From NCBI RefSeq assembly GCF_900142235.1, contig NZ_FRAE01000024.1:1-35393 (forward strand): DNA of 35,393 nt. The letters are read 5' to 3'. How positions within the stretch are numbered: position 1 is the first letter of the stretch; each line of letters begins with the position of its first letter. The stretch is from Tepidibacter formicigenes DSM 15518. GTDB taxonomy: Bacteria > Bacillota > Clostridia > Peptostreptococcales > Peptostreptococcaceae. Position numbers and translations under genes: made by a program. The notes under the pieces are model-generated. The model was not told the origin of the DNA. It saw only the letters and a program-made list of their open reading frames with translations, and did no database searches. Shown piece after piece: positions 8,641-16,928 of the stretch.

Positions 8641-9546
8641 TTAAAAACCTTTTTTTAGTAAATATTCCCCTAATGATTTTATATTTTCTTCAATTAAGAG
8701 TTGTCCTATTTTTAAAGGGATAATTTTATCGTGTTCAAAATAAATTATATTATTTCCGGATTTATCTATTCCTTTCATTGTATTTAATATAATATTAACT
8801 TTTCTGTCATTTCCCATTATAGTGTAATTATCTTTATATATCTCTATGTTTATTGGAATAATATCATTTGATTCATATTCTAAATTGAAATTATCTTTAA
8901 TAAATTTATAGCTTGATAACTTTAATTTAGAAATGTTATCCATGAAATTAATTTCGATAAATTCTTCCTTGGAATCAATAATATCTTTTATTTTAAATAA
9001 CTTTCCTAAATAATATATATCTTCATAATTATGAAGTAGTATTTTTTTCTTTAAATTTTCGCTTCGATTTAATTCAAATTTTTTATAAAGTTCAACACTT
9101 TCTTTTCCGTTTATTGTATCTTTTCTTTCTATTCCTATTAATTTTTCAACTGTTTTAAGTTTACAATTTTCAAGTCCTAATTTCTTTTGATAAGGCTTTA
9201 CTATTTTTAATATATCGATATCCTTATTTTTATCTATCGAAAAATCTAAATTATTTTTTTTAAATCGTTGATTTAAAAATGGGATATCAAATCTATGACC
9301 ATTAAAAGTTATATGATTCTCAAAGGTTTTAAATACTTCTTTAAAATAAAACAAAATTTCTTTTTCTTCATTAGTATTTTCAGCAAAGAACTGTTGAATT
9401 ATAGTTTGATTGTTTTTTATATATAAAATTCCAATTAGTATAACTTTACTGTATTTAGGACTAAGACCTGTAGTTTCTATATCAAATACGCAATAATTAT
9501 TTGGAATATTTATTACTTCATCAAGTTTATGAGTTATTATATCCAT
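8641..9546 (-). CDS. YprB-like ribonuclease H-fold 3'-5' exonuclease
   Basis: 301 residues. The first two thirds form a DnaQ-type DEDDy exonuclease: motif I FDIETTG near residue 22, motif II NGHRFDIPFL near 85, and motif III HNYEDIYYL near 170, with the expected acidic residues. The FNGHRFDxPFL form is typical of the YprB family of ribonuclease H-like proteins. The last third is poorly conserved, with no motif I can name. It begins at ATG 9546 behind GAGGTGA and is divergent from the helicase gene. Probably acts on nucleic-acid ends during repair or turnover; the true substrate is not known for the family. Confidence 0.75.
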   Translation of the reverse strand: MDIITHKLDEVINIPNNYCVFDIETTGLSPKYSKVILIGILYIKNNQTIIQQFFAENTNEEKEILFYFKEVFKTFENHITFNGHRFDIPFLNQRFKKNNLDFSIDKNKDIDILKIVKPYQKKLGLENCKLKTVEKLIGIERKDTINGKESVELYKKFELNRSENLKKKILLHNYEDIYYLGKLFKIKDIIDSKEEFIEINFMDNISKLKLSSYKFIKDNFNLEYESNDIIPINIEIYKDNYTIMGNDRKVNIILNTMKGIDKSGNNIIYFEHDKIIPLKIGQLLIEENIKSLGEYLLKKGF

Positions 9547-9746
9547 AATTTCACCTCAAACTAGCTTTATATTTGTATATTTTGACTATAATAATAATAT
9601 CATAATAATTTAGTTCATTGTTCAGTAAATATATGAATTTATATTATAATATAAAATTATTAAAGTAAATTATTCTTTAAATGCTATATTATATCATTTG
9701 AAAAGAAGGGATAAAATGTAATATTATATAATTTAGGTGATGGATT

Positions 9747-11663
9747 ATGAAATTAAATTATGAAAATTTAAATGAAAATCAAAAGATAGCAGTAAATCAT
9801 TTTGAGGGTCCTTGTATGGTATTAGCAGGACCTGGATCTGGAAAAACAAGGGTTATAAGCTATAGAATAATTAATTTAATAGAAAATTTAAATATAAATC
9901 CAGATAATATACTTGCTATAAGCTTTACAAAAGCATCTAGTATAGAAATGAGAGATAGAAGTATAAGCTTATCTTCTACGCAAAGAATAAATAAAGTTAA
10001 CTTTGGAACATTTCATTCTATATTTTTTAGGATATTAAGAAGTTTTAGAAATTATAAATTGGAAAATATATTAGATGAAAAAGAAAAAAGATATATTATA
10101 AGAAATATATTAAAGAGTATGGATATAGAAAATGCAGAGGAAGAAGAAATTATAAATGGAGTAATAAATGAGATATCATTGTTAAAAAATGAACTTATAA
10201 ATATAAATGAATTTACATCTAACATAATATCAAAAGAAGAATTTTTTAAATTATATAATATGTATGAAAACTATAAAGAAGATATGAAAAAAGTTGATTT
10301 TGACGATATGCTAATACATACTTATAATCTTTTAAAAGAAAATGAAAATATATTAAATATAATTAGAAGAAAATATAAATATATATTAATAGATGAATTT
10401 CAAGATATAAATAAAGTTCAATTTGAAGTTTTAAAGTTAATAGCAAAACCTCTAGAAAATATATTTGTAGTAGGAGATGAAGATCAAAGTATTTATGGAT
10501 TTAGAGGAGCAAGACCAGATTTTTTGTTAGAATTTGAAAAATATTTTTCAAATGTAAAAAATATATTATTAGATGTTAATTATAGATCGACTGATAATAT
10601 AATAAAAAAATCAAATAAATTAATTAGTAAGAATGAAAAAAGATATGAAAAACATATAAAGGGAGTAAAAGTAAAAGGAGATAATATTGTATTTATAAAT
10701 CCTGATGATTCTGAAGAGGAAGCAAAAAAAATAGGTAGCTTGATATTAGAAAGTATTAATAAATTTAATCTTAAATATTCTGATTTTGCTATAATTTATA
10801 GAACTAATATACAATCTCGTGCTTTAATAGATGTTTTTATGGATATGAATATACCTTTTATGGTTAGAGATACTGTAGTAAGTATTTATGATCATTGGAT
10901 TGCAAAGGATATAAATTCGTATTTAAAAGTATCTATTGATAATACTTTAAAAGAGGAATTTTCTAGAATAATAAATAAGCCTTTTAGGTATATTTCTAAA
11001 GAAAGTATAAAAATAGCCATGGCAGATGGAGATTTTTTAAATAATATTAAAACAAAATGTAATTTGAAGCCATGGCAGATAAAAACAATAGAAGATTTAG
11101 AGTACGACCTTAGCTATATTAGAAATTTATCTGCAAAAGATGCTATATCCTATATAAGGACAAGTCTTGAGTATGATAGATATTTAATTGATTACTGCGA
11201 AAAAAGAAAAATTAAAATAACAGGGTTATTTGAAATATTAAATGAAATTGAAGGATCAGCATCTAACTTTAAAAATATCTATGATTATTTAAATCATATA
11301 GAAAAGGTAAAGGAAGAAATATTAAATCAAAGGAAAGAATACTATAAAGATAGGGTGGTTCTTACTACAATTCACTCTTCTAAAGGACTTGAATTTAAAA
11401 ATGTATTTATAGCAGGAGCTATAGAAGGAGTAATTCCTCATGATAAATCTATTGAAGAAAATAATGATATAGAAGAAGAAAGAAGACTTTTTTATGTTGC
11501 TATGACTAGGGCTATGGATAAATTATATATTTTAAGTCCTAAAAATAAATATGGAAAAAGAGCGTATGTATCAAGGTTTGTAGAAGAAATCAATGAACCT
11601 ACAAAAGAAGAATTAGATTTGATTAACGAAGGAGATATTATATATCATAAAAAATATGTTTAA
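9747..11663 (+). CDS. UvrD/PcrA-family superfamily 1 DNA helicase, short C-terminus
   Basis: 638 residues carrying the SF1A helicase motifs in order: Q motif LNENQKIAV, Walker A AGPGSGKT (about 28-35), motif Ia FTKASSIEMRDR, Walker B DEFQDIN, motif III GDEDQSIYGFRGA, motif IV with NYRST, motif V TTIHSSKGLEF and motif VI EEERRLFYVAMTRA. It should move 3' to 5' on single-stranded DNA using ATP, in repair and fork maintenance. PcrA proteins are usually about 100 residues longer and end in a Tudor-like domain. Here the chain stops at EGDIIYHKKYV, which resembles the very start of that domain. Two consecutive stops (TAA TAG) follow. ATG 9747 lies behind TTAGGTGATGG. Strong family call; exact orthology to PcrA is uncertain. 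Confidence 0.88.
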   Translation: MKLNYENLNENQKIAVNHFEGPCMVLAGPGSGKTRVISYRIINLIENLNINPDNILAISFTKASSIEMRDRSISLSSTQRINKVNFGTFHSIFFRILRSFRNYKLENILDEKEKRYIIRNILKSMDIENAEEEEIINGVINEISLLKNELININEFTSNIISKEEFFKLYNMYENYKEDMKKVDFDDMLIHTYNLLKENENILNIIRRKYKYILIDEFQDINKVQFEVLKLIAKPLENIFVVGDEDQSIYGFRGARPDFLLEFEKYFSNVKNILLDVNYRSTDNIIKKSNKLISKNEKRYEKHIKGVKVKGDNIVFINPDDSEEEAKKIGSLILESINKFNLKYSDFAIIYRTNIQSRALIDVFMDMNIPFMVRDTVVSIYDHWIAKDINSYLKVSIDNTLKEEFSRIINKPFRYISKESIKIAMADGDFLNNIKTKCNLKPWQIKTIEDLEYDLSYIRNLSAKDAISYIRTSLEYDRYLIDYCEKRKIKITGLFEILNEIEGSASNFKNIYDYLNHIEKVKEEILNQRKEYYKDRVVLTTIHSSKGLEFKNVFIAGAIEGVIPHDKSIEENNDIEEERRLFYVAMTRAMDKLYILSPKNKYGKRAYVSRFVEEINEPTKEELDLINEGDIIYHKKYV

Positions 11664-11676
11664 TAGCCATGGCTGT

Positions 11677-11706
11677 AAAAATAGAGAGGAAGACCTCTCT
11701 ATTTTT
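11677..11706. terminator. Bidirectional terminator, helicase/asparaginase
   Basis: A perfect 13-bp stem of AAAAATAGAGAGG (11677-11689) and CCTCTCTATTTTT (11694-11706) with loop AAGA. The A and T runs on the two arms give a U tract in both directions. It separates convergent genes and overlaps the stop of the minus-strand gene. Confidence 0.85.
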
Positions 11707-12694
11707 AATATATACCTTCTTCAAATATTTTTTTTATTTCATCTATATCATTAGTTTTTCCGAGAGCTAACATTAATTTAATTCTAGCTTTTTGTCCAGG
11801 TAAATCTCCTCCTAGTATACATCCAAGTTCTACTAGATTTCTACCAGCTCCTTCATATCCATAAGTATCTAAAACTCTTCCGGAATGACATCTAGATACT
11901 ACAACAACAGGAATATTGTTTTCTTTAGCATACTTTATTCCATCAAGCATATCTGGAGGGATATTACCTCTTCCCATGGCTTCTATTACTATACCTTTAG
12001 CACCTGAATCTACTGAGAATTTTATAAATTTAGAGTTCATTCCAGCTCCAACCTTAATTAAATCTACATTTGATTCTACTTTGTGGGTATGTATATGCTG
12101 TCTTCTTACTATGTCTCTATGAAGTATTAACACATTATTATCTATTATTCCTAAAGGACCATATGTAATAGATTTAAAAGTATCAAGGCTTAATGTATTT
12201 GTTTTAGTAACTTCTGAAGCTAAGTTTACTTCATTATTCATAACTACTAAAACACCTTTATTTTTAGCCTTATCTGATATTACAGTACAAACAGCTGATG
12301 CTAGATTACTTGGACCATCATAACCAAGTTCTGAACTATTTCTCATAGCCCCAACTACAACTACAGGTTTTTGGGTATAAAGAGTCAAATCTAAAAAATA
12401 TGCAGTTTCCTCTAGGCTATCTGTACCATGAGTTATAACAACTCCTGATATATCATCTCTATTAATAATATCATTTACTAAATTCTTAAGTTCCATCATT
12501 TTTAGGGGAGTCATATGAGGACCTGGAATTTCTGCAAAATTAACAACTTCAATATCTGCAATTTTATCTATATTTGTAACCATAGACATTATTTGCTCTC
12601 CAGAAAGAGAAGGAATAGCAGCTCCTATTCTAGGGTCTACGGTCATTGATATAGTTCCCCCAGTAAAAACTATAGCAACCTTTTTCTTATTCAT
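11705..12694 (-). CDS. ansA: Type I (cytoplasmic) L-asparaginase
   Basis: 329 residues, the usual length for this family. The N-terminal FTGGTIS carries the nucleophilic Thr, and THGTDSLEETAYFLDLT carries the second Thr-Asp pair that activates water. GAMRNSSELGYDGPSNL and VVVVSRCHSGRV are further family segments. No signal peptide is present, so it should be the cytosolic enzyme hydrolysing asparagine to aspartate and ammonia. The start at 12694 is behind AAGGAGG. It is transcribed alone. About 65 bases upstream ends a terminator (12758-12782) belonging to a putative RNA on the same strand, which could be an independent small RNA or an attenuated leader. The symbol is given by family. Confidence 0.88.
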   Translation of the reverse strand: MNKKKVAIVFTGGTISMTVDPRIGAAIPSLSGEQIMSMVTNIDKIADIEVVNFAEIPGPHMTPLKMMELKNLVNDIINRDDISGVVITHGTDSLEETAYFLDLTLYTQKPVVVVGAMRNSSELGYDGPSNLASAVCTVISDKAKNKGVLVVMNNEVNLASEVTKTNTLSLDTFKSITYGPLGIIDNNVLILHRDIVRRQHIHTHKVESNVDLIKVGAGMNSKFIKFSVDSGAKGIVIEAMGRGNIPPDMLDGIKYAKENNIPVVVVSRCHSGRVLDTYGYEGAGRNLVELGCILGGDLPGQKARIKLMLALGKTNDIDEIKKIFEEGIY

Positions 12695-12757
12695 ACAAAA
12701 CCTCCTTAGTATATAAAATGTAACAATTATATTATAACATTATTATTTAAATTTGAA

Positions 12758-12866
12758 TAAAAAAAACCTGCCATATGGCAGGCCACATCCATGGATGTGA
12801 AAAAATCCGTTCAAAAGGGGTATTGGGAATAGAGATTTTATTGAGGTTACCAGGGGGATAACCACT
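12758..12866 (-). ncRNA. Candidate C-rich small RNA (or attenuated asparaginase leader)
   Basis: On the minus strand a sigma-A-like promoter (TTGAAA, 17 bases, TAAACT) predicts a start near 12866. The RNA would be about 105-109 nt. It begins with a hairpin whose stem GGUUA/UAACC (12859-12863 with 12845-12849) displays the loop UCCCCCUGG, followed by an unpaired CCC-AAUA-CCCC stretch (12811-12830), then two perfect 16-base palindromes (12784-12799 and 12767-12782), the last followed by eight U residues, a textbook intrinsic terminator. No reading frame of note is present. C-rich loops are typical of Firmicute base-pairing RNAs that block G-rich ribosome sites. I cannot match it to a named RNA family. 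The alternative is a leader of the asparaginase gene 65 bases downstream. Confidence 0.6.
12767..12799 (-). terminator. Double palindrome ending in a U-tract terminator
   Basis: Two perfect 16-base palindromes lie back to back, one base apart: centre CCATGG at 12784-12799 and centre CCATATGG at 12767-12782. On the minus strand the second is followed by eight U residues (12766-12759). There is no matching T run on the plus strand side, so it terminates minus-strand transcription only. Confidence 0.8.
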
Positions 12867-12872
12867 AAATAT

Positions 12873-12901
12873 AGTTTAACAAAATACGACATATTTTTCA
12901 A
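12873..12901 (-). promoter_or_regulatory. Sigma-A-like promoter of the small RNA candidate
   Basis: On the minus strand the -35 element TTGAAA (12901-12896) and -10 element TAAACT (12878-12873) are separated by 17 bases. The predicted start falls 7-8 bases beyond, exactly before the first hairpin of the RNA. Confidence 0.55.
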
Positions 12902-13013
12902 TAGTTTTTTAAAAAAATTTTAAAATTTTATATATAATTATAGAATTTTAATTAAATATTTTAAGTTGAAATATATTATAATATACTAGTAATCTATAAT
13001 AGGAGGGGATTTA

Positions 13014-13622
13014 ATGAAGAATATAGAAATTATTTTAAAAAATCTAAAATCTAGAAGAATAGAAGGAAAGTTTTTTGAAACTAGAGAAGAGTTAAAAAAA
13101 GAATTATTAAATGAAATAAGTGAAGATGATATTGTAGCTATTGGTGGATCTATGACTATAGAAGATTTAGGTTTATATAATGACTTACTAGATAAAGGAA
13201 ATAAAGTCTTATGGCATTGGAAAGTAAAACAAGAAGAAAAAATGGATGTTTTAAAGAAAGCTATTTTTTCTGATGTGTATTTATCAAGTACTAATGCTAT
13301 TTTAGAGGATGGAAGAATAGTAAATATAGATGGAGTAGGAAATAGAGTAGCTGCAATGTTCTTTGGGCCAAAGAAAGTTAGAATAATATGTGGTATAAAT
13401 AAAATATGTAAGGATTATGATGATGCAATGAATAGAATAACAACTGTTGCATGTCCTAAAAATGCTAAAAGACTTAACAGGAATACACCTTGTGCAAATT
13501 TAGAAAAGTGTATGGATTGTAAAAGTGAAGAAAGAATGTGTATGGTTACAAGTATAATAGAAGCAAAACCTCCAACAATAGATTTTAAAGTATATATATT
13601 AAATGAAGAAATAGGGTATTAA
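13014..13622 (+). CDS. LUD-domain (DUF162) protein
   Basis: 202 residues. The segments VAIGGSMTIEDLG, YLSSTNAI, DGRIVNIDGVGNRVAAM and FGPKKVRIICGINKI are characteristic of the LUD (lactate utilisation, formerly DUF162) fold. A Cys-rich tail, ACPKNAKRLN followed by CANLEKCMDC and CMV, has spacing that might hold a metal or cluster. LutB and LutC of lactate oxidation carry this domain, but here it is a stand-alone gene with no LutA or ferredoxin partners, as is common in clostridia, so a lactate role is not supported. Start at ATG 13014 behind TAGGAGGGG. The precise function is unknown. Confidence 0.78.
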   Translation: MKNIEIILKNLKSRRIEGKFFETREELKKELLNEISEDDIVAIGGSMTIEDLGLYNDLLDKGNKVLWHWKVKQEEKMDVLKKAIFSDVYLSSTNAILEDGRIVNIDGVGNRVAAMFFGPKKVRIICGINKICKDYDDAMNRITTVACPKNAKRLNRNTPCANLEKCMDCKSEERMCMVTSIIEAKPPTIDFKVYILNEEIGY

Positions 13623-13632
13623 CTTTACAAGA

Positions 13633-13665
13633 AAAGCCAAATAATATAATATATTATTTGGCTTT
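13633..13665 (+). terminator. Hairpin after the LUD gene
   Basis: A perfect 15-bp stem of 13633-13647 (AAAGCCAAATAATAT) with 13651-13665, and a 3-base loop. The T tract is only TTT, so it may be a weak terminator or an end-protecting hairpin ahead of the cysteine desulfurase gene. Confidence 0.55.
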
Positions 13666-13690
13666 AAGAATTTCATAGAAGGTGATAATA

Positions 13691-14842
13691 ATGGAAATAT
13701 ATTTAGATAATAGCGCAACTACTAAACCATATAAAGAAGTAGTTGATAAAATGGTTTATGCATTAACTGAGGAATATGGAAATCCATCGTCAGTTCATAG
13801 AAAAGGAGTAATTGTTGAAAAGGATATAAAGAATGTTAGAAAAGAAATAGCTAAGTTTTTAGGAGCAAAAGAAAAAGAAGTATTTTTTACATCAGGAGGA
13901 ACAGAGTCAAACAATGCTGTTATAAGAGGTATTGCATATGCTAATAAAAGAAGTGGAAAGCATTTGATAACTACTAAAATAGAGCATCCTTCTGTTCTTA
14001 ATACCTTTAAAGATTTAGAAAGTGAAGGATACAATGTTACATACTTAGATGTAAATGATAAAGGTGTAATAGATTTTGAAGATTTTCAAAAAGCATTAAG
14101 AGAAGATACAATACTTGTAAGTATTATGCATGTAAATAATGAAGTAGGAAGTATTCAGCCAGTAGATAAAATAGGAAAATACTTATCTAAGCTTAAAAGA
14201 AAGGTATATTTTCATGTAGATGGAGTTCAATCCTTTGGTAAAATCGATTTTAAGCCATCTAGATATAATATAGATCTTTTATCTGTAAGTGCTCATAAAA
14301 TACATGGTCCAAAGGGAATAGGATTTTTATATGTAAAAGAAAATACTAAAATAAAACCTATTTTAACTGGTGGTGGTCAAGAAAGTGCCTTTAGATCTGG
14401 AACTGAAAATGTTCCAGGAATATTAGGACTTGGTGAAGCTGTAAGAATTACAATGACTGGCATAAAAGAGAATATAGAGAAGATTAAAAATTTAAAAGAA
14501 TTATTGTTAAAAGAAATAAAAGATAATATAGATGATATAAAAGTAAATAGCAGTGAAGATGGAGTTTGTCATATTTTAAATGTATCGTTTTTAGGAATAA
14601 AAGGAGAGATACTTCTTCATTATTTAGAAGAAGAAAATATTTATGTATCAACTGGATCTGCTTGTTCTTCTAAGAAAAAGGGAAGTCATGTACTTCTTTC
14701 AATGGGAATTTCTAATAAAGAAATAGAAGGTGCTATAAGATTTAGTTTATCTTCTATGAATAATGAAGAGGAAATTATAAAAGCTGTTAAAGTAATAAAA
14801 GAAAAAGTAGAGGAACTTAGAAATATAATAAATAAGAGGTGA
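13691..14842 (+). CDS. Cysteine desulfurase, NifS-like partner of ThiI
   Basis: 383 residues from ATG 13691. The GTG at 13682 is part of the ribosome site AGAAGGTGA, so it is not the start. The chain opens with [14 protein letters not shown], typical of NifS/IscS fold-type I PLP enzymes. The PLP lysine lies in [15 protein letters not shown], the substrate region in [15 protein letters not shown], and the sulfur-accepting Cys in the loop [14 protein letters not shown], which has the insertion length of the NifS/NifZ class. It takes sulfur from cysteine as an enzyme persulfide. It overlaps the region of the thiI start, so the two are coupled. In B. subtilis the analogous NifZ-ThiI pair makes 4-thiouridine in tRNA. 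The ThiI here also lacks a rhodanese domain, which supports direct transfer. Confidence 0.88.
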   Translation: MEIYLDNSATTKPYKEVVDKMVYALTEEYGNPSSVHRKGVIVEKDIKNVRKEIAKFLGAKEKEVFFTSGGTESNNAVIRGIAYANKRSGKHLITTKIEHPSVLNTFKDLESEGYNVTYLDVNDKGVIDFEDFQKALREDTILVSIMHVNNEVGSIQPVDKIGKYLSKLKRKVYFHVDGVQSFGKIDFKPSRYNIDLLSVSAHKIHGPKGIGFLYVKENTKIKPILTGGGQESAFRSGTENVPGILGLGEAVRITMTGIKENIEKIKNLKELLLKEIKDNIDDIKVNSSEDGVCHILNVSFLGIKGEILLHYLEEENIYVSTGSACSSKKKGSHVLLSMGISNKEIEGAIRFSLSSMNNEEEIIKAVKVIKEKVEELRNIINKR

Positions 14843-14847
14843 GACTT

Positions 14848-16023
14848 TTGTACAATGTAGTTATTGCAAGATATGGTGAAATAGGAATAAAAGGAAGAAA
14901 TAGATATATATTTGAAGACAAGCTTGTTAAAAATATAAAAAATTCCTTAAGAGAAATAGGAAAATTAAATGTATATAAACAATACGGAAGAATATATATA
15001 GATGTAGAAGACTATGATTATGAAAGTATAATAGAAGAAGCAAGAAAGGTATTTGGGATAGTTGCACTAACTCCTGCTATAAAGATGGAAAATGACTATG
15101 ATAAGTTAAAAGAAGCAGCACTTGATCTTGTAAAAGAAAAGATAGAATTTGAAGATGTAAAAACATTTAAAGTAGAATCTAAAAGAACAGATAAAAGTTT
15201 TAGATTAAATTCAATGGAAATGAGTAGGGATATAGGGGGATATATTTTATCTAATTTAGGAGATAAAATAAAAGTAGATGTTCACAATCCTGATGTTAAA
15301 GTAGAAGCAGAAATGAGAGAAGAATGTGCTGTAGTTTATGTAGATAAAATACAAGGTTATGGAGGACTTCCTCTTGGAACTAATGGAAAGGCTATGGTTC
15401 TTTTATCTGGAGGTATAGATTCTCCAGTAGCAGCTTGGCTTGTTGCAAAAAGAGGAGTTGAAGTAGAGGTAATTCACTATCATAGTTATCCTTTTACAAG
15501 TGAGAGATCAAGAGAAAAAGTTGAGGATCTTGCTAGAATTTTATCTAAATATTGTGGAAAAATAAGAATGCACAGTGTAAATCTTCTTCCTATTCAAAAA
15601 GAAATAAATAAAAACTGTAAAGAAGAAGAAATGACTATTATTTCAAGAAGATTTATGATGAAAATAGCACAAAGAGTAGCACTTTCTAGAAATTGTAATG
15701 CCCTTGTTACTGGAGAAAGCATAGGTCAAGTTGCATCACAAACTATCCAAGGTCTTACTGTTACAAATTCTGCTGTAGATATACCTGTTTTTAGACCGCT
15801 TATTGCCATGGATAAAAGTGAGATAGTAGAGCTTGCTAAAAAAGTAGGGACATATGAAACTTCTATAATACCAGAAGAGGACTGTTGTACTGTATTTTTA
15901 CCAAAGAGTCCTCTTACAAAGCCTAAACTTGAAAAAATAATGCTTTCAGAAGAACGTCTTGATGTAGAGAAGCTTATAAATGAAGCAATTGAAAATATTG
16001 AAGTAGAGGAGATAATGTTTTAA
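14848..16023 (+). CDS. thiI: tRNA 4-thiouridine synthetase ThiI (no rhodanese domain)
   Basis: About 391 residues from TTG 14848, preferred because GAGGTGAG (14835-14842) is well spaced; GTG at 14839 is an alternative. The N-terminal ferredoxin-like part has [13 protein letters not shown], followed by a THUMP domain (about 60-165) for tRNA binding and a PP-loop adenylation domain with [14 protein letters not shown]. Later segments [13 protein letters not shown] and [14 protein letters not shown] are typical ThiI elements. It adenylates U8 of tRNA and inserts sulfur supplied by the upstream desulfurase. E. coli ThiI is about 480 residues because of a C-terminal rhodanese domain; this one ends after the PP-loop domain, as in B. 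subtilis. The upstream pairing with a NifS-like gene is conserved. Confidence 0.93.
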   Translation: MYNVVIARYGEIGIKGRNRYIFEDKLVKNIKNSLREIGKLNVYKQYGRIYIDVEDYDYESIIEEARKVFGIVALTPAIKMENDYDKLKEAALDLVKEKIEFEDVKTFKVESKRTDKSFRLNSMEMSRDIGGYILSNLGDKIKVDVHNPDVKVEAEMREECAVVYVDKIQGYGGLPLGTNGKAMVLLSGGIDSPVAAWLVAKRGVEVEVIHYHSYPFTSERSREKVEDLARILSKYCGKIRMHSVNLLPIQKEINKNCKEEEMTIISRRFMMKIAQRVALSRNCNALVTGESIGQVASQTIQGLTVTNSAVDIPVFRPLIAMDKSEIVELAKKVGTYETSIIPEEDCCTVFLPKSPLTKPKLEKIMLSEERLDVEKLINEAIENIEVEEIMF

Positions 16024-16044
16024 TTTATATAAATTAAAAATAAT

Positions 16045-16095
16045 CCCCATAATATTTAAATTGCATCTAGTATTTACAATTTAAATATTATGGGG
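16045..16095. terminator. Long hairpin terminator between thiI and pflA
   Basis: A perfect 19-bp stem of 16045-16063 (starting CCCCATAATATT) and 16077-16095 with a 13-base loop. Flanks are T-rich for minus-strand reading (ATTATTTTTAA) and modest on the plus strand. It lies between convergent genes. Confidence 0.75.
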
Positions 16096-16116
16096 CTCTT
16101 TATATGCATTCATAAT

Positions 16117-16863
16117 TTATGAAGCCTTTCTTGCTTTTATTGTTAATCCATATTTTTCAAATATTCTACTTGCTTTTTCAACATCCTCATCAGTTGCATC
16201 ACAAATTCCTTTAAGAGGATATTCATATCCAAGTTCTTCCCATTTAAATTCACCCATTGAATGATAAGGAAGTACTTCTATATTTTCAACATTTTTAAGA
16301 TTAGAAACAAATTTTGCAAGGTTTTCTATGTCTTCTTCTTTGTCTGTAATACCAGGAACTAGTACATATCTTATCCAAGTAGGGATATTTCTTTTTTCTA
16401 AATGTTTAGCTAAATTTAAAGTTTTATCATTATATACACCTGTTAGCTCTTTAAAGGAATCTCTATTTATATGCTTTATATCTAAAAGAACTAAATCTGT
16501 ATAATCTAAAATTGGATCTATTATCTCTATATCTACAAAACCAGAAGTATCAACAGCAGTATGAATATCATTTGCTTTGGCTTCCATTAACAATCTTTCT
16601 AAAAATTCTGGTTGAAGAGTAGGTTCTCCACCTGATACCGTAAGACCACCACCAGAGTACTTCATAAAAGGAGTATATTTTTTTATATCATCCATAAGTT
16701 CTGGTACAGTATATTCTTTACCACTTTTTACATCCCAAGTATCCCTATTATGACAATATTTGCATCTTAACGGACAACCTTGAGTAAATACTATATATCT
16801 TATTCCAGGACCATCTACAGTTCCGAAAGTCTCTATAGAATGAATTCTACCTTTAATTGACAT
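16117..16863 (-). CDS. pflA: Pyruvate formate-lyase activating enzyme (radical SAM)
   Basis: 248 residues from ATG 16863, behind GGTGGTG; the GTG codons further upstream are part of that ribosome site. The radical SAM cluster motif CxxxCxxC is C30, C34 and C37 in GCPLRCKYCHNRDTW. The glycine-rich SAM-binding element is GGGLTVSGGEPTLQ, followed by AVDTSG and DIKH segments. It uses SAM and reduced iron-sulfur to place a glycyl radical on PflB. It lies directly downstream of pflB on the same strand, separated by a strong hairpin. Length and motifs match the classical PflA, so the call is firm. Confidence 0.94.
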   Translation of the reverse strand: MSIKGRIHSIETFGTVDGPGIRYIVFTQGCPLRCKYCHNRDTWDVKSGKEYTVPELMDDIKKYTPFMKYSGGGLTVSGGEPTLQPEFLERLLMEAKANDIHTAVDTSGFVDIEIIDPILDYTDLVLLDIKHINRDSFKELTGVYNDKTLNLAKHLEKRNIPTWIRYVLVPGITDKEEDIENLAKFVSNLKNVENIEVLPYHSMGEFKWEELGYEYPLKGICDATDEDVEKASRIFEKYGLTIKARKAS

Positions 16864-16892
16864 AAAAATCACCACCTAATTAATAAACTTTT

Positions 16893-16919
16893 AGCCGAGA
16901 GATAATATTTCTCTCGGCT
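16893..16919 (-). other. Intercistronic hairpin between pflB and pflA
   Basis: A perfect 10-bp GC-rich stem, AGCCGAGAGA (16893-16902) with TCTCTCGGCT (16910-16919), loop of 7. No U tract follows on either strand, so it is more likely an RNA-stability or processing element that sets the pflB:pflA ratio than a terminator. Confidence 0.55.
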
Positions 16920-16928
16920 GTATTTAAA

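Noticed and set aside
9600-9640. SOS (LexA) box upstream of the UvrD-family helicase
   Set aside because: Two GTTC words occur near 9610-9630 but as a direct repeat, not the inverted GAAC-GTTC arrangement needed.
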